Shown: piece after piece, positions 45,762 to 53,722 of the stretch
Layout of the letters: each line of letters begins with the position of its first letter
How positions within the stretch are numbered: the stretch's first letter is position 1
Source of the DNA: Niveispirillum fermenti
GTDB lineage: Bacteria > Pseudomonadota > Alphaproteobacteria > Azospirillales > Azospirillaceae
Direction: 5' to 3'
Assembly (NCBI RefSeq): GCF_048066175.1
Contig: NZ_JBLTXA010000007.1
Span: 1-64,000 of the forward strand
Length of the DNA: 64,000 nucleotides
Position numbers and translations under genes: made by a program
The notes under the pieces: model-generated
The model's database searches: none
What the model was told of the DNA's origin: nothing
What the model saw: only the letters and a program-made list of their open reading frames with translations

Positions 45762-46292
45762 TCACTCCTGCAGGACCCGTTCGGTCTGCAGCCTCAATGC
45801 CTCGTCCAGCGCGGCGCGGCGCGCATTCAGGCGTGCCTCCTCCTCCGCGATGGCCTGGGGTGTCAGGGCCGGGTCGTTGAGGCGGGCCAGTTCCGCGCGG
45901 GCCAGACGCAACTGTTCCTGCATGGCGGTCACCCGTGCCCGATCACGGTCATTGTGCGTTTCAACCCCGGTAAGGGTGAGTTGCAGGCGATCCAGATCCT
46001 GCTGCTGGTTTTCCAGGTCCCGGCGGCGGGCATCCAGATCGGTGGAAAGGCGGGCCTGACGGGCCTGGGCGGCGGCGGCCGATTGTTCCTGCACCAGCAA
46101 TTCCTGGCGCCGCGCCTCCAGATCAGACCGGGCCTGGGCGAGATTGGCCTCAAAGCCACCAAAGGCCGTGCAGGAGCCGGCATCCAGCACATTACGCACA
46201 CGGCTGGGGTCGCAATCAGCCGCCGAGGTGGCGCAGCCGCCCAACACGGCTACCATCACGGCCCCGCCCAGAATCCGGATCGATCCACGCAT
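45762..46292 (-). CDS. Coiled-coil lipoprotein
   Basis: The 176-residue protein starts with a lipoprotein signal (MRGSIRILGGAVMVAVLGGC) whose lipobox LGGC puts the acylated Cys near residue 20. The remainder is almost all charged heptad-like helix (FEANLAQARSDLEARRQELLVQEQ, QQDLDRLQLTLTGVETHNDRDRARV, LNARRAALDEALRLQTERV), so a long rod from the membrane is expected. Two more Cys occur just after the lipid Cys (ADCDPS, GSCTAFGG). Of the two start codons, ATG 46292 has the AGGGG site at a proper distance; 46298 would leave none. It lies 21 bp ahead of the VWA gene. It could couple to the ABC exporter or span the periplasm. Confidence 0.75.
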   Translation of the reverse strand: MRGSIRILGGAVMVAVLGGCATSAADCDPSRVRNVLDAGSCTAFGGFEANLAQARSDLEARRQELLVQEQSAAAAQARQARLSTDLDARRRDLENQQQDLDRLQLTLTGVETHNDRDRARVTAMQEQLRLARAELARLNDPALTPQAIAEEEARLNARRAALDEALRLQTERVLQE

Positions 46293-46396
46293 CCCCATCC
46301 CCCTGACCTATCCCCAGCCCTCTGAACCCAAGTCCCGGTTGATCGCAACCGATCACAGGCCTCAATCGCCGGCGCCCACATCCTTGGGCTTGGCGA

Positions 46397-46430
46397 CGCC
46401 GCATGTGCGGCGCGGCGGCGGTCGCCGCCG
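46397..46430. terminator. Pair of adjacent GC-rich hairpins between two lipoprotein genes
   Basis: A 6-bp stem (46397-46402 with 46407-46412, loop ATGT) is followed at once by an 8-bp stem (46413-46420 with 46423-46430). There is no U-run, so a classical intrinsic terminator is not shown. Located in a 191-bp gap of an otherwise compact operon, it may partly stop transcription or protect an mRNA end, separating the first lipoprotein gene from the other eleven. Confidence 0.4.
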
Positions 46431-46483
46431 TACCAGATCCCCCCCAGGTCCGCCCCGGCCCGGGCTGTCCGGTTACCTCACCA

Positions 46484-47173
46484 TCAGGTCATCGGCACGG
46501 ACAGGATCAGGGCGGCCACCCGCTCCTCATCCTGCTTGATCTTGGCGCGGGCAACCTCAAGCTCCTGCAACCGCGTGAACAGATAGGCCTTGGACGAGCC
46601 GTCCAGTTGCGGGTTCTCCAGCGCGGCGTGGGCCGATTTGATATGGTCATCCAGTTTCTTCACAGCCTTGACCAGCGTGTCCTGATCCTTGCGGGCCTGG
46701 GTCAGGCGCCGTTCCAGGACGGCCTTTTCCGTGACGCCGGCGGCCACGTTGGTGTGCAGTTCCTGCAACTCCGCCTCCGCCCGGTCGGCGATGCTCGCCG
46801 CTGCCGCGGCGGCCGCCTGCGCATCCGCCACGGAATTGTCCACCCGTTCCCGCTCCAGAGCGATACCGGAAGCCTGATAACCGGCAGCGGTCTGGTTCTG
46901 GGCCAGGAAATACCCAGCCGTACCTCCGGCAATGCCCCCCGCCACACCGCCAGCCGCGCAACCTTCAGCCTTGCCGCTGGCCAACCACCCTATGGCGCAC
47001 CCGCCCAGCGCACCCACAATGGCGCCCTGCATCGTGTAATCCTTGGTGTAGTCGCGTAGCACCTGCTGTTCAGGCGTCAGATTGGCCTGACCGCCGCCAC
47101 CCCCCGTCGCACATCCGGACAGGAATGCGATGGAAAACCCCATGGCCAGGATGCCGGCACGATGAAAGCGCAT
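46484..47173 (-). CDS. Glycine-zipper lipoprotein with coiled-coil tail
   Basis: The 229-residue protein has a lipoprotein signal (GILAMGFSIAFLSGC) with lipobox LSGC at about residue 21. After a Gly run, a glycine-zipper stretch (about 47-93, GAIVGALGGCAIGWL and CAAGGVAGGIAGGTAGYFLA) could insert in or associate with a membrane. The C-terminal 130 residues are Ala-rich helices with coiled-coil heptads (AEAELQELHTNVAAGVTEKAVLE, LVKAVKKLDDHIKSAHAALEN). This is the first gene of the 12-gene minus-strand operon and the two hairpins after it may uncouple its expression. Glycine zippers are common in pore or oligomeric outer-membrane lipoproteins; the exact role is unknown. Confidence 0.72.
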   Translation of the reverse strand: MRFHRAGILAMGFSIAFLSGCATGGGGGQANLTPEQQVLRDYTKDYTMQGAIVGALGGCAIGWLASGKAEGCAAGGVAGGIAGGTAGYFLAQNQTAAGYQASGIALERERVDNSVADAQAAAAAAASIADRAEAELQELHTNVAAGVTEKAVLERRLTQARKDQDTLVKAVKKLDDHIKSAHAALENPQLDGSSKAYLFTRLQELEVARAKIKQDEERVAALILSVPMT

Positions 47174-47375
47174 GCTTCACACCTTTGCTATTCTATGAGT
47201 AGACGACAGGCGTAGGATTTTATGATGAAAAGTTGCACCTATCCGCCATTCGTTGCAATCGTGAATCATCCATAAGGGTAGGGTACAGGAAATTTGGGAT
47301 ATATCCATTAGGGGATTTTCCCCTTCCCGGTCGTGGCGGCCGGACAGGCGGCATGCAAGCCATTGGCCACAGGGT

Positions 47376-47400
47376 GGAACCAATTCGGAAACCACGTGTT
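47376..47400 (+). promoter_or_regulatory. EcfG-type promoter match upstream of the glycosyltransferase gene
   Basis: GGAAC at 47376-47380 and TGTT at 47397-47400 are 16 nt apart, matching the alphaproteobacterial general stress promoter pattern GGAAC-N16/17-(C)GTT except for T instead of C at the first -10 base. The -10 end is 30 nt before ATG 47431. Confidence 0.55.
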
Positions 47401-47430
47401 TCCAAGGCGAACATCCCGAGGATCGGTCCC

Positions 47431-49707
47431 ATGCCCAAACCCATCCGTATCGCCATCATCGGCAACGCGCTGCCCCGCCGTTGCGGTATCGCCACCTTCA
47501 CGACCGACCTGCACGACGCCTTGCGCGCCGCATCGCCGGACCTTGAGGTCGGCATCGTCGCCATGACCGACAGGGGGCAGGAATATGATTATCCCGACAT
47601 CGTGCGCCTGGAGATCCGGGAGGCCATGGTGGATGATTATGTCCGGGCGGCCGACGCGCTGAACAGCGGCGATTTCGATCTGGTCTGCGTCCAGCACGAA
47701 TTCGGCATCTTCGGCGGCGAGGCGGGTGCCCATCTGCTGTTGCTGCTGAAACGGCTGCGCATTCCCGTCGTCACCACGCTGCACACGGTCCTGACCGATC
47801 CGTCCGACCAGCAACGACGGGTACTGACCCAGGTGGTGGACATTTCCAGCCGCGTCGTGGTCATGGCGGAAATGGGCCGCCGTCTGCTGCGCACCATCTA
47901 CAGCATCCCGGACGAGAAGATCGCGGTCATCCCCCACGGCATCCCGGCCACGGATTTCCAGGAACCGGACGGGTTCAAGCGCAAGCTGGGCTTCGTTGGC
48001 CAGTCGGTGATCCTGACCTTCGGCCTGCTTTCACCCAACAAGGGGCTGGAGACGGTGATCGATGCCATGCCATCGATCCTGGCGCACCAGCCCGATGCCA
48101 CCTATGTGATCCTGGGCGCCACCCACCCCCACCTGTTGCGCACCGAAGGCGAGCGCTACCGCGAGCAGTTGATGGAGCGGGCGCGGGGGCTGGGCGTCGC
48201 CGACCGCGTCGTGTTCGCCAACCGCTTTGTCGATCATCCGACACTGGTCGATCACATCGCCATGTCGGATGTCTATGTCACGCCCTATCTGGATGCGGCG
48301 CAGATGACATCGGGGACGCTGGCCTTCAGCTTCGGCATGGGCAAGGCCGTGGTTTCCACACCCTATTGGCATGCGCGCGAGCTGCTGGCCGACGGGCGGG
48401 GCGCGCTGGTGCCCTTCAACGATCCGCAAGCCATGGGCAAGGCCATCGCCGGCCTGCTGACCGACCATGACGCCCGCAATGCCATGCGCCGCCGCGCCTT
48501 CGAATGCGGACGCGACATGGTGTGGAGCCGGGTGGGCCAGCGCTATGCCGCGCTATTTGCGCAAGTCCGGCGCGAACAGCGCCCGCGCGAAGCCATGCCG
48601 CACGGCCGGCCCTCCCTGCCCTTCCCCACCCTGCCCGCCGTCAACCTGCATTATTTCCTGCGCATGTGTGACGATACGGGCCTGTACCAGCATGCGGTAC
48701 GCGGCGTGCCCGACCGTTCGCACGGCTATTGCGTGGACGACAATGCCCGTGCGCTGCTTCTGGCCTGCGCACTGGCGGGGGAGAAGGAGGAGGTACCGGA
48801 CCTCACCGTGTCGCGCTTCACCGCCTTCATCCAGCATGCCTGGAACCCCGACACGCGGCATTTCCGCAATTTCATGGGGTTCAACCGCGAATGGCTGGAA
48901 GCGCGCGGCTCGCAGGACAGCCACGGGCGCACATTGTGGGCGCTGGGCGAATGCGCGCGCTGTGATGCCGATCCGGATCGGCAGGCCTGGGCCCGCGACC
49001 TGTTCCGCCTGGCCCTACCCACGGTGGATGGCTTCATGGCGACCCGCGCCCAGACCTTCACGCTTCTGGGGCTGGATGGCTATTGCGCGGCCCAGCCGCG
49101 GGACCGTGATGCGGCGCGCATGCGCGACCGGCTGGCCGCAAGGCTGGTCACCCTGTTCAAGAGCAACGCCACCCAGGATTGGTGCTGGTTCGAGGACGGG
49201 CTGTCCTATGACAATGCCCGGCTCAGTCAGGCGCTGATCCTTGCGGGCCGCGCCACGGGCAGCCAGGAGATGACGGATGCCGGCCTGCGGTCGCTGCGCT
49301 GGCTGGCCGAGGTGCAGACGGCACCCTCGGGCTTCTTCCGCCCCGTCGGATCGCAAAGCTTCGGCGACCTGCGCGTACCGCCCCGCCTGTTCGACCAGCA
49401 ACCGCTGGAAGCCGCCGCCATGGTCGCCGCCTGCGCCGCCGCCTTCCAGGTTGAAAAAGACCCGTTCTGGTGGCAGGAGGCCACGCGCGCCTTCGCCTGG
49501 TTCCACGGCGAGAACGACCAGGGCATGCCCATGGCCGACGAGATCGGTGCCTGCCGCGACGGTCTGTGCGCAGACGGGCTGAACGAGAACCGCGGCGGGG
49601 AGTCGGTGCTGTCCTACCTGCTGGCCATTACCGACATGCGGCGCATGTCGGCCGCCCGCACCGTCAGCCTTGCCCAGACACCGACGGTACAGGCCCTGCG
49701 CGCCTGA
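47431..49707 (+). CDS. GT4 glycosyltransferase fused to an (alpha/alpha) helical domain
   Basis: The 758-residue protein has a GT4 glycosyltransferase half (about 1-395): the N-terminal ALPRRCGIATFTTDLHDAL, VCVQHEFGIFGGEAGAH, VIPHGIP, LTFGLLSPNKGLETVIDAM and the sugar-nucleotide region SDVYVTPYLDAAQMTSGTL. The second half (about 410-750) is helical with many Trp and Asp, including GYCVDDNARALL, CWFEDGLSYDNARLSQALI and the later RLFDQQPLEAAAMVA, which suggests an (alpha/alpha)6 glycosidase-like fold. ATG 47431 has GAGGAT 7 nt upstream; the frame open to 47233 is noncoding. It is followed at once by a GH130-like gene. Retaining transferase activity is likely; donor sugar cannot be read from sequence. 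Confidence 0.82.
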   Translation: MPKPIRIAIIGNALPRRCGIATFTTDLHDALRAASPDLEVGIVAMTDRGQEYDYPDIVRLEIREAMVDDYVRAADALNSGDFDLVCVQHEFGIFGGEAGAHLLLLLKRLRIPVVTTLHTVLTDPSDQQRRVLTQVVDISSRVVVMAEMGRRLLRTIYSIPDEKIAVIPHGIPATDFQEPDGFKRKLGFVGQSVILTFGLLSPNKGLETVIDAMPSILAHQPDATYVILGATHPHLLRTEGERYREQLMERARGLGVADRVVFANRFVDHPTLVDHIAMSDVYVTPYLDAAQMTSGTLAFSFGMGKAVVSTPYWHARELLADGRGALVPFNDPQAMGKAIAGLLTDHDARNAMRRRAFECGRDMVWSRVGQRYAALFAQVRREQRPREAMPHGRPSLPFPTLPAVNLHYFLRMCDDTGLYQHAVRGVPDRSHGYCVDDNARALLLACALAGEKEEVPDLTVSRFTAFIQHAWNPDTRHFRNFMGFNREWLEARGSQDSHGRTLWALGECARCDADPDRQAWARDLFRLALPTVDGFMATRAQTFTLLGLDGYCAAQPRDRDAARMRDRLAARLVTLFKSNATQDWCWFEDGLSYDNARLSQALILAGRATGSQEMTDAGLRSLRWLAEVQTAPSGFFRPVGSQSFGDLRVPPRLFDQQPLEAAAMVAACAAAFQVEKDPFWWQEATRAFAWFHGENDQGMPMADEIGACRDGLCADGLNENRGGESVLSYLLAITDMRRMSAARTVSLAQTPTVQALRA

Positions 49708-49774
49708 TAATCGCCCACCCGACGTCAGACCTGACATCGCGGCCGGCGCCGGCTGCGGAGAAAGGAGCCCACAC

Positions 49775-51073
49775 TTGTCCACCATTCCCAGCCTGACCCG
49801 GCAACCCCTGCAATTGCGGCCCGACCCGTCGCGTGTCGTCGTCCGCCCGTTCAAGCCGGCGACGGAGCCGCGCGACCTCAACTCCAAGGACAAATCCCGC
49901 GCCAACCGGATCACCGAGCGCGTCCTGTCCCTGGACCCGGACACCACCGTCAGCCAGCTTGCCGATGTGCTGGAGAATTTCCGTGGCCGGCACCGGCAGC
50001 TTCTGGAGATTTTCGAGCAGCGGGCGGACGAGATGGAGGAAGCGCTGGACGACCATGAGGCGTTCACGCCGGCCCAGCGCCAGTTGCTGGGCGCCTATTT
50101 CCTGCATGAATATTCGTTCGAGGCCTCTGCCCTGTTCAACCCGTCCATCGTGCGCCATCCCGACCAGTCGGGGATCATCGAGGGCGGCCTGCGCTTCATC
50201 CTGAGCCTGCGGGCCGTGGGCGAAGGGCATATTTCTTCACTCACCTTCCTGACGGGCGTGATCTGCCCCGACGGGCGTATCCTCATGGACCCGAAGTCAC
50301 AGCTCGCCTCCATCCCGCGTGTCGCCAACCGCCGGCCGGGGCCCGACGGGGACGAGGTGGAAATCATCTTCCGGCCCGAGGATGACATCAGCGAGCGTGT
50401 CATCTTCCCCGTCACCGACAGCCAGGCCAACGGCATCGAGGATGCGCGCTTCGTGGAGTTCACCGACGGGCGGCACAAGACCTACTATGCGACCTATACC
50501 GCCTATAGCGGCCATTCGATCCGTACCGAGCTGATCGAGACCAGCACCTTCGACCGGTTCCGCATGATGCCCATGCGCGGGCCCGCCGTGCGCAACAAGG
50601 GCATGGCCCTGTTCCCCCGGCGGGTCAATGGCCGCTATGCCATGATCGGCCGCCAGGACAACGAGAACCTGTATCTGATCTATTCCGACGACCTGCAGAA
50701 CTGGGAGGACGGTACCCCCATCATGCGCCCGGCCCAGCCGTGGGAGTTCGTGCAGATCGGCAATTGCGGCCCGCCCATCGAAACGGACGAGGGGTGGCTG
50801 CTGCTGACCCACGGCGTGGGACCCGTGCGGCGCTATTCCATCGGCGCGGTGCTGCTGCACAAGGATGACCCGAGCAAGGTCATCGGCCGGCTGACCGAAC
50901 CGCTGCTGCGGCCCGAGCAATCGGAACGCGCGGGGTATGTGCCCAATGTCGTCTATACCTGCGGCGCGCTGGTCCATGGGAAGCGGCTGGTCGTGCCCTA
51001 TGGCATCGCCGACACGATCACCGGCTTTGCCACGCTGGACCTGGATGAACTGTTCGCCGCCATGCGGACATGA
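49775..51073 (+). CDS. GH130-family glycoside phosphorylase-like protein
   Basis: GH130 enzymes are inverting phosphorylases or hydrolases of beta-mannosides. The 432-residue protein has an N-terminal helical extension (about 1-110), then the five-bladed propeller: ALFNPSIVRHPDQ, GLRFILSLRAVGEG, the GIEDARF motif (Asp223, the family region with the catalytic Asp), DNENLYLIYSDDLQNWEDG, CGPPIETDEGWLLLTHGV and GALVHGKRLVVPYGIAD. The start codon is TTG 49775, chosen because AAAGGAG lies 7 nt upstream and no better start fits; the frame to 49670 lies partly in the previous gene. A strong terminator follows at 51105. With the GT4 gene and a second GH130 gene nearby it may act in mannoside turnover. 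Confidence 0.83.
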   Translation: MSTIPSLTRQPLQLRPDPSRVVVRPFKPATEPRDLNSKDKSRANRITERVLSLDPDTTVSQLADVLENFRGRHRQLLEIFEQRADEMEEALDDHEAFTPAQRQLLGAYFLHEYSFEASALFNPSIVRHPDQSGIIEGGLRFILSLRAVGEGHISSLTFLTGVICPDGRILMDPKSQLASIPRVANRRPGPDGDEVEIIFRPEDDISERVIFPVTDSQANGIEDARFVEFTDGRHKTYYATYTAYSGHSIRTELIETSTFDRFRMMPMRGPAVRNKGMALFPRRVNGRYAMIGRQDNENLYLIYSDDLQNWEDGTPIMRPAQPWEFVQIGNCGPPIETDEGWLLLTHGVGPVRRYSIGAVLLHKDDPSKVIGRLTEPLLRPEQSERAGYVPNVVYTCGALVHGKRLVVPYGIADTITGFATLDLDELFAAMRT

Positions 51074-51104
51074 GGTGCTGAAAAACCGGCCGGCAGACGC
51101 AAAC

Positions 51105-51136
51105 GGGGCGGGATGCCAATGGTATCCCGCCCCTTT
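51105..51136 (+). terminator. Rho-independent terminator after the GH130 gene
   Basis: A near-perfect inverted repeat (left arm 51105-51118, right arm 51120-51133, one G-U pair) is followed by TTT. The innermost bases must open as the loop. It lies 32 nt beyond the GH130 stop, in the gap before the convergent ferritin-like gene. Confidence 0.75.
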
Positions 51137-51308
51137 CATGTCACGGCACTTCGCCATGACACGCTTCGGCATGGCGCCTGGTGGTCGCGGCGGCTTTACG
51201 CAATGGCGCCTGCATGCGCCCCTGCATGCGCCGTGATCCAGCATAGTTTCCATTTTGAAAACAATTCCGAACCATGGGGCGTCATTCCTTGCCGCCGGTA
51301 TCAGCCGG

Positions 51309-51818
51309 TCAGCTAACGGCGGCCTGCGGGTTGAGCATGCGTTCGGCCAGTTCCGTCAGCTTGCGGTCGGTTGCCACCTCCTCGTCCAAGTTCTGCTTCA
51401 GCAGGCCGGCGCAGTCGGACCGGCCCAGCCGGTTGGCCCAGGCCACCAGGGTGCCGTACCGGGTGATCTCGTAATGCTCCACCGCCTGCGCAGCGGCGGC
51501 AAGGGCGGCGTCCAGCACGTCCTCGTCCGCCACTTCGCCTGCGATCTCGTTGCTTTCCTCGATGATGCCATCGATGGCAGGGCAATCAACGCCCTTCACA
51601 TCGACGCCATGCAACTTGAAGACCTGTTCCAGCCTCTGGATCTGGCCGCGTGTTTCCAGCAGATGGGTTTCAAACCCCTGCTTCAGTTCGGGACTGGTGG
51701 CCTTGCCGATCATCTTCGGCAGCGCCTTGGCGATCTGGTTTTCGGCATAGTAGATGTCGCGCAGGGTATGCACGAAAAGATCATCCAACGTCTTGATGTC
51801 GCGCGTGAACAAGCCCAT
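51309..51818 (-). CDS. YciE/YciF (DUF892) ferritin-like protein
   Basis: The 169-residue protein is a four-helix ferritin-like member of DUF892, a stress-associated family in many bacteria. Features are the N-terminal TLDDLFVHTLRDIYYAENQIAKALPKM with Glu and Tyr at metal-ligand positions, THLLETRGQIQRLEQVFKLHG, and AVEHYEITRYGTLVAWANRLG with the second Glu/His set. The probable di-metal ligands (Glu, His, Glu) are present. AGGAG before ATG 51818 fixes the start. Upstream a GGAAC-N17-TGTT match (51937-51962) suggests control by the general stress sigma factor. Downstream it converges with the GH130 gene. Confidence 0.88.
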   Translation of the reverse strand: MGLFTRDIKTLDDLFVHTLRDIYYAENQIAKALPKMIGKATSPELKQGFETHLLETRGQIQRLEQVFKLHGVDVKGVDCPAIDGIIEESNEIAGEVADEDVLDAALAAAAQAVEHYEITRYGTLVAWANRLGRSDCAGLLKQNLDEEVATDRKLTELAERMLNPQAAVS

Positions 51819-51936
51819 GGGTCAGCTCCTGTGGGTTCAGCGGTGATTGGTTAGAATGCCGTCCGGGGGTGCAGCACCGGGGTCATGCCCGGACCGGTCG
51901 CCGCCTGTTCAGGGCGGCTTTGCCCCCTTGTGAAGG

Positions 51937-51962
51937 AAACACCAGAAACAGGGGGCGGGTTC
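51937..51962 (-). promoter_or_regulatory. EcfG-type promoter match upstream of the DUF892 gene
   Basis: On the minus strand GGAAC (51958-51962) and TGTT (51937-51940) are 17 nt apart. The site is about 118 nt before ATG 51818. One base deviates from the CGTT consensus. Confidence 0.5.
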
Positions 51963-52020
51963 CCGGTACGATAATGGCGCGGCATCATAGGCCTCGGGCC
52001 GGATTGGCGCGCATCCGGCA

Positions 52021-52785
52021 TCAGATATGGGACAATTGCCCGCCGGCGAAGAAAAGTGCCTGGCCGATCAACGCCCGGACCATGGAAACATCGAAGGGCT
52101 TCGCCACGAGGAAGACCGGCTCGGGACGCTCACCCGTCAACATTTCCTCCGGATAGGTGGAAATGAAGATCACAGGCACGCGGCACCGCGCCTGAATCTG
52201 ATGCATGGCTTCCAGACCGGACCCGCCGTCGGCGAGTTGGATATCGGCCAGGATCAGGTCGGGCCGGCGCCGGTCGAACATCGAAACCGCCGCCGCCACG
52301 GTGCGTGCCGTGCCCACCACGCGATGCCCCAGGGCCAGAACCACCTGTTCGATATTCATGGCGATCAACGGTTCGCTTTCCATGATCATCACATCGGCGG
52401 CATCGAAAGCCATCAAAGCGCGGACGGCCGCTGCCAGCAAGCTCCGCACCTCCGTCTCCGGTGTCTCCATGATTTCCGCCACCTCCGCCAGGGTGAACCC
52501 CTCCAGCGCGACCAGCAGCAGCACTTCGCGCATGCGGCGCGGGCAAAGGGCGGGGTCGGGCGTCCGGACACGCCAGTCACCGCCAACGGCCGCATGGTAG
52601 CGGCTGAACAGACGGAAAAGCCCGACACGATCACTGGACGTGGCGGAAAGCCAGCTATCATCCGTTTCCAGAATATCCAGAACGGCCAGGACATAGGCGT
52701 CGCCGGACGCCTGGGCACCCGTCACCGCGCGCGCATGACGGCGGAGATAAGGCAGATGGCAAACGATATTGTCGGTTGCAGACAT
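52021..52785 (-). CDS. phyR: General stress response regulator PhyR
   Basis: PhyR is an anti-anti-sigma factor: when phosphorylated, its sigma-like domain binds NepR and frees EcfG. The 254-residue protein has the N-terminal sigma-like region (HLPYLRRHARAVTGAQASGDAYV, REVLLLVALEGFTLAEVAEIM) and a C-terminal receiver domain with the acidic MIMESEPLIAMNIEQ start, phospho-acceptor Asp181 in LADIQL, Thr210 in FISTYPE and Lys229 in VAKPFD. ATG 52785 follows a GGGGGGA site. NepR and EcfG genes are not next to it in the window, so they are probably encoded elsewhere or beyond reach. It may control the stress promoters found at 47376, 51937, 52927, 53438 and 56755. Confidence 0.92.
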   Translation of the reverse strand: MSATDNIVCHLPYLRRHARAVTGAQASGDAYVLAVLDILETDDSWLSATSSDRVGLFRLFSRYHAAVGGDWRVRTPDPALCPRRMREVLLLVALEGFTLAEVAEIMETPETEVRSLLAAAVRALMAFDAADVMIMESEPLIAMNIEQVVLALGHRVVGTARTVAAAVSMFDRRRPDLILADIQLADGGSGLEAMHQIQARCRVPVIFISTYPEEMLTGERPEPVFLVAKPFDVSMVRALIGQALFFAGGQLSHI

Positions 52786-53115
52786 GGTCCCCCCTTCGGG
52801 TCCCCCCTTTGGCCGCTGCAGCGGCCTTGTCCCCGGCTGCTGCCGTATAGGTCAGCGTTGGGGGCACCAAAACACAGGGGAGCAGCGAATGCTCCACATT
52901 GGAAACGCCTGCAGGCGGCCTTCTGGGGAACCTTGAAGGCCACATGCCCGTTATCCCATTGAACGCCAGGAAATGGCGGGATGAAAGGACGCAAGGGTGG
53001 TAGCCGGCATAAGTCACAGGCCGGCGCGGCAGATCGGTACCCTGTCGGCACCCTGAACATGCCGATCCGGGGCCGACATGGAACAGCCGACCTGGAAAAA
53101 CCAAGGAGATGGACA
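52786..53115. other. Divergent regulatory gap with a stress promoter
   Basis: This 330-bp gap lies between phyR and the divergent small membrane protein gene. It holds an EcfG-type site (52927-52952). No nepR-like frame was found. I see no second GGAAC/GTTCC site pointing towards phyR. Confidence 0.5.
52927..52952 (+). promoter_or_regulatory. EcfG-type promoter, exact consensus
   Basis: GGAAC at 52927-52931 and CGTT at 52949-52952 are 17 nt apart, an exact match to the alphaproteobacterial EcfG pattern. It points to the small membrane protein gene at 53116, about 164 nt away, and lies in the phyR promoter region. Confidence 0.7.
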
Positions 53116-53331
53116 ATGGCAGAGATCCCCCGCAACCCCGACAAGCAGGAACCCCAGGTTTCCGAACAGCATCTGGAGATGAAGGACAATGGCCCCATCA
53201 TGACTTCCGTTCCCCCCGAACGGCAGGCGGTGGAAGTGAAACCCATGCGCTGGGTGCTGGGGCTGGGTATCGCGGGCGCCATCGGCGCCATGGTGCTGGC
53301 CTATATCATTCTGCATGTCGGCGGCACCTGA
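53116..53331 (+). CDS. Small single-pass membrane protein
   Basis: The 71-residue protein has a polar N-terminus with many Pro, Gln and Glu (EIPRNPDKQEPQVSEQHLEM), then KPMRWVLGLGIAGAIGAMVLAYIIL, a single membrane helix with a short tail. I do not recognise the family. AAGGAG is 7 nt before ATG 53116. An EcfG-type promoter lies upstream and PhyR is divergent, so it may be a stress-induced membrane peptide. It is not NepR: NepR lacks a membrane helix. Confidence 0.72.
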   Translation: MAEIPRNPDKQEPQVSEQHLEMKDNGPIMTSVPPERQAVEVKPMRWVLGLGIAGAIGAMVLAYIILHVGGT

Positions 53332-53722
53332 TCCGACGATCCCGCCATTTCCGCCGATCCGACATGGATAGGCGGAATAGGCGGCCAGACCACCGGCATA
53401 GGGCCGGTGTCCGAAGGGCAGAAGACCGTAAGAATCAGGAACTCCTGGCGGCGTGCGGCTGTTTCCATTCAAGAACCAGCCACAGGAAACCGCCATGACC
53501 ATCGAAACGGTAATGCTTTCCGGTCGTCAGGGCCGCAACTTTTCCCCCGCCCTGATGATGTCCTGCCTGGCCGCGCCCGGTGTGCGCGGCGGACGACAGG
53601 GTCTGCCACGGCGGACCCGTCCGCCCTTGATCACCCTGGGCCGCCCCTGTCAGGCGCATCTGCACGCAACCGAAAAGGCGGGGGAAGCCGCGCGCGGCAG
53701 CGGGGAACCGTCGGGACGGACG
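53332..53722 (+). other. Leader before the SDR gene with a possible N-terminal extension
   Basis: The 391-bp stretch begins with a weak 7-bp hairpin (53391-53409), then an EcfG-type promoter match (53438-53463). The SDR frame stays open from 53453, with ATG 53495 preceded by AGGAAA. The translation from 53495 to 53722 is Arg/Gly/Ala-rich and unlike SDR N-termini, so I treat it as untranslated leader, but a 76-residue extension cannot be excluded. Confidence 0.4.
53438..53463 (+). promoter_or_regulatory. EcfG-type promoter match upstream of the SDR gene
   Basis: GGAAC at 53438-53442 and TGTT at 53460-53463 are 17 nt apart. It precedes both ATG 53495 and the chosen SDR start 53723. Confidence 0.5.

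Noticed and set aside
53116..53331. The 71-residue protein beside phyR as NepR
   Set aside because: It has a membrane helix and no NepR-type two-helix core; NepR is a short soluble anti-sigma factor.
53391..53409. Hairpin after the small membrane protein gene as a terminator
   Set aside because: The 7-bp stem is not followed by a T-run and lies just before a promoter match; support is too weak for a feature.
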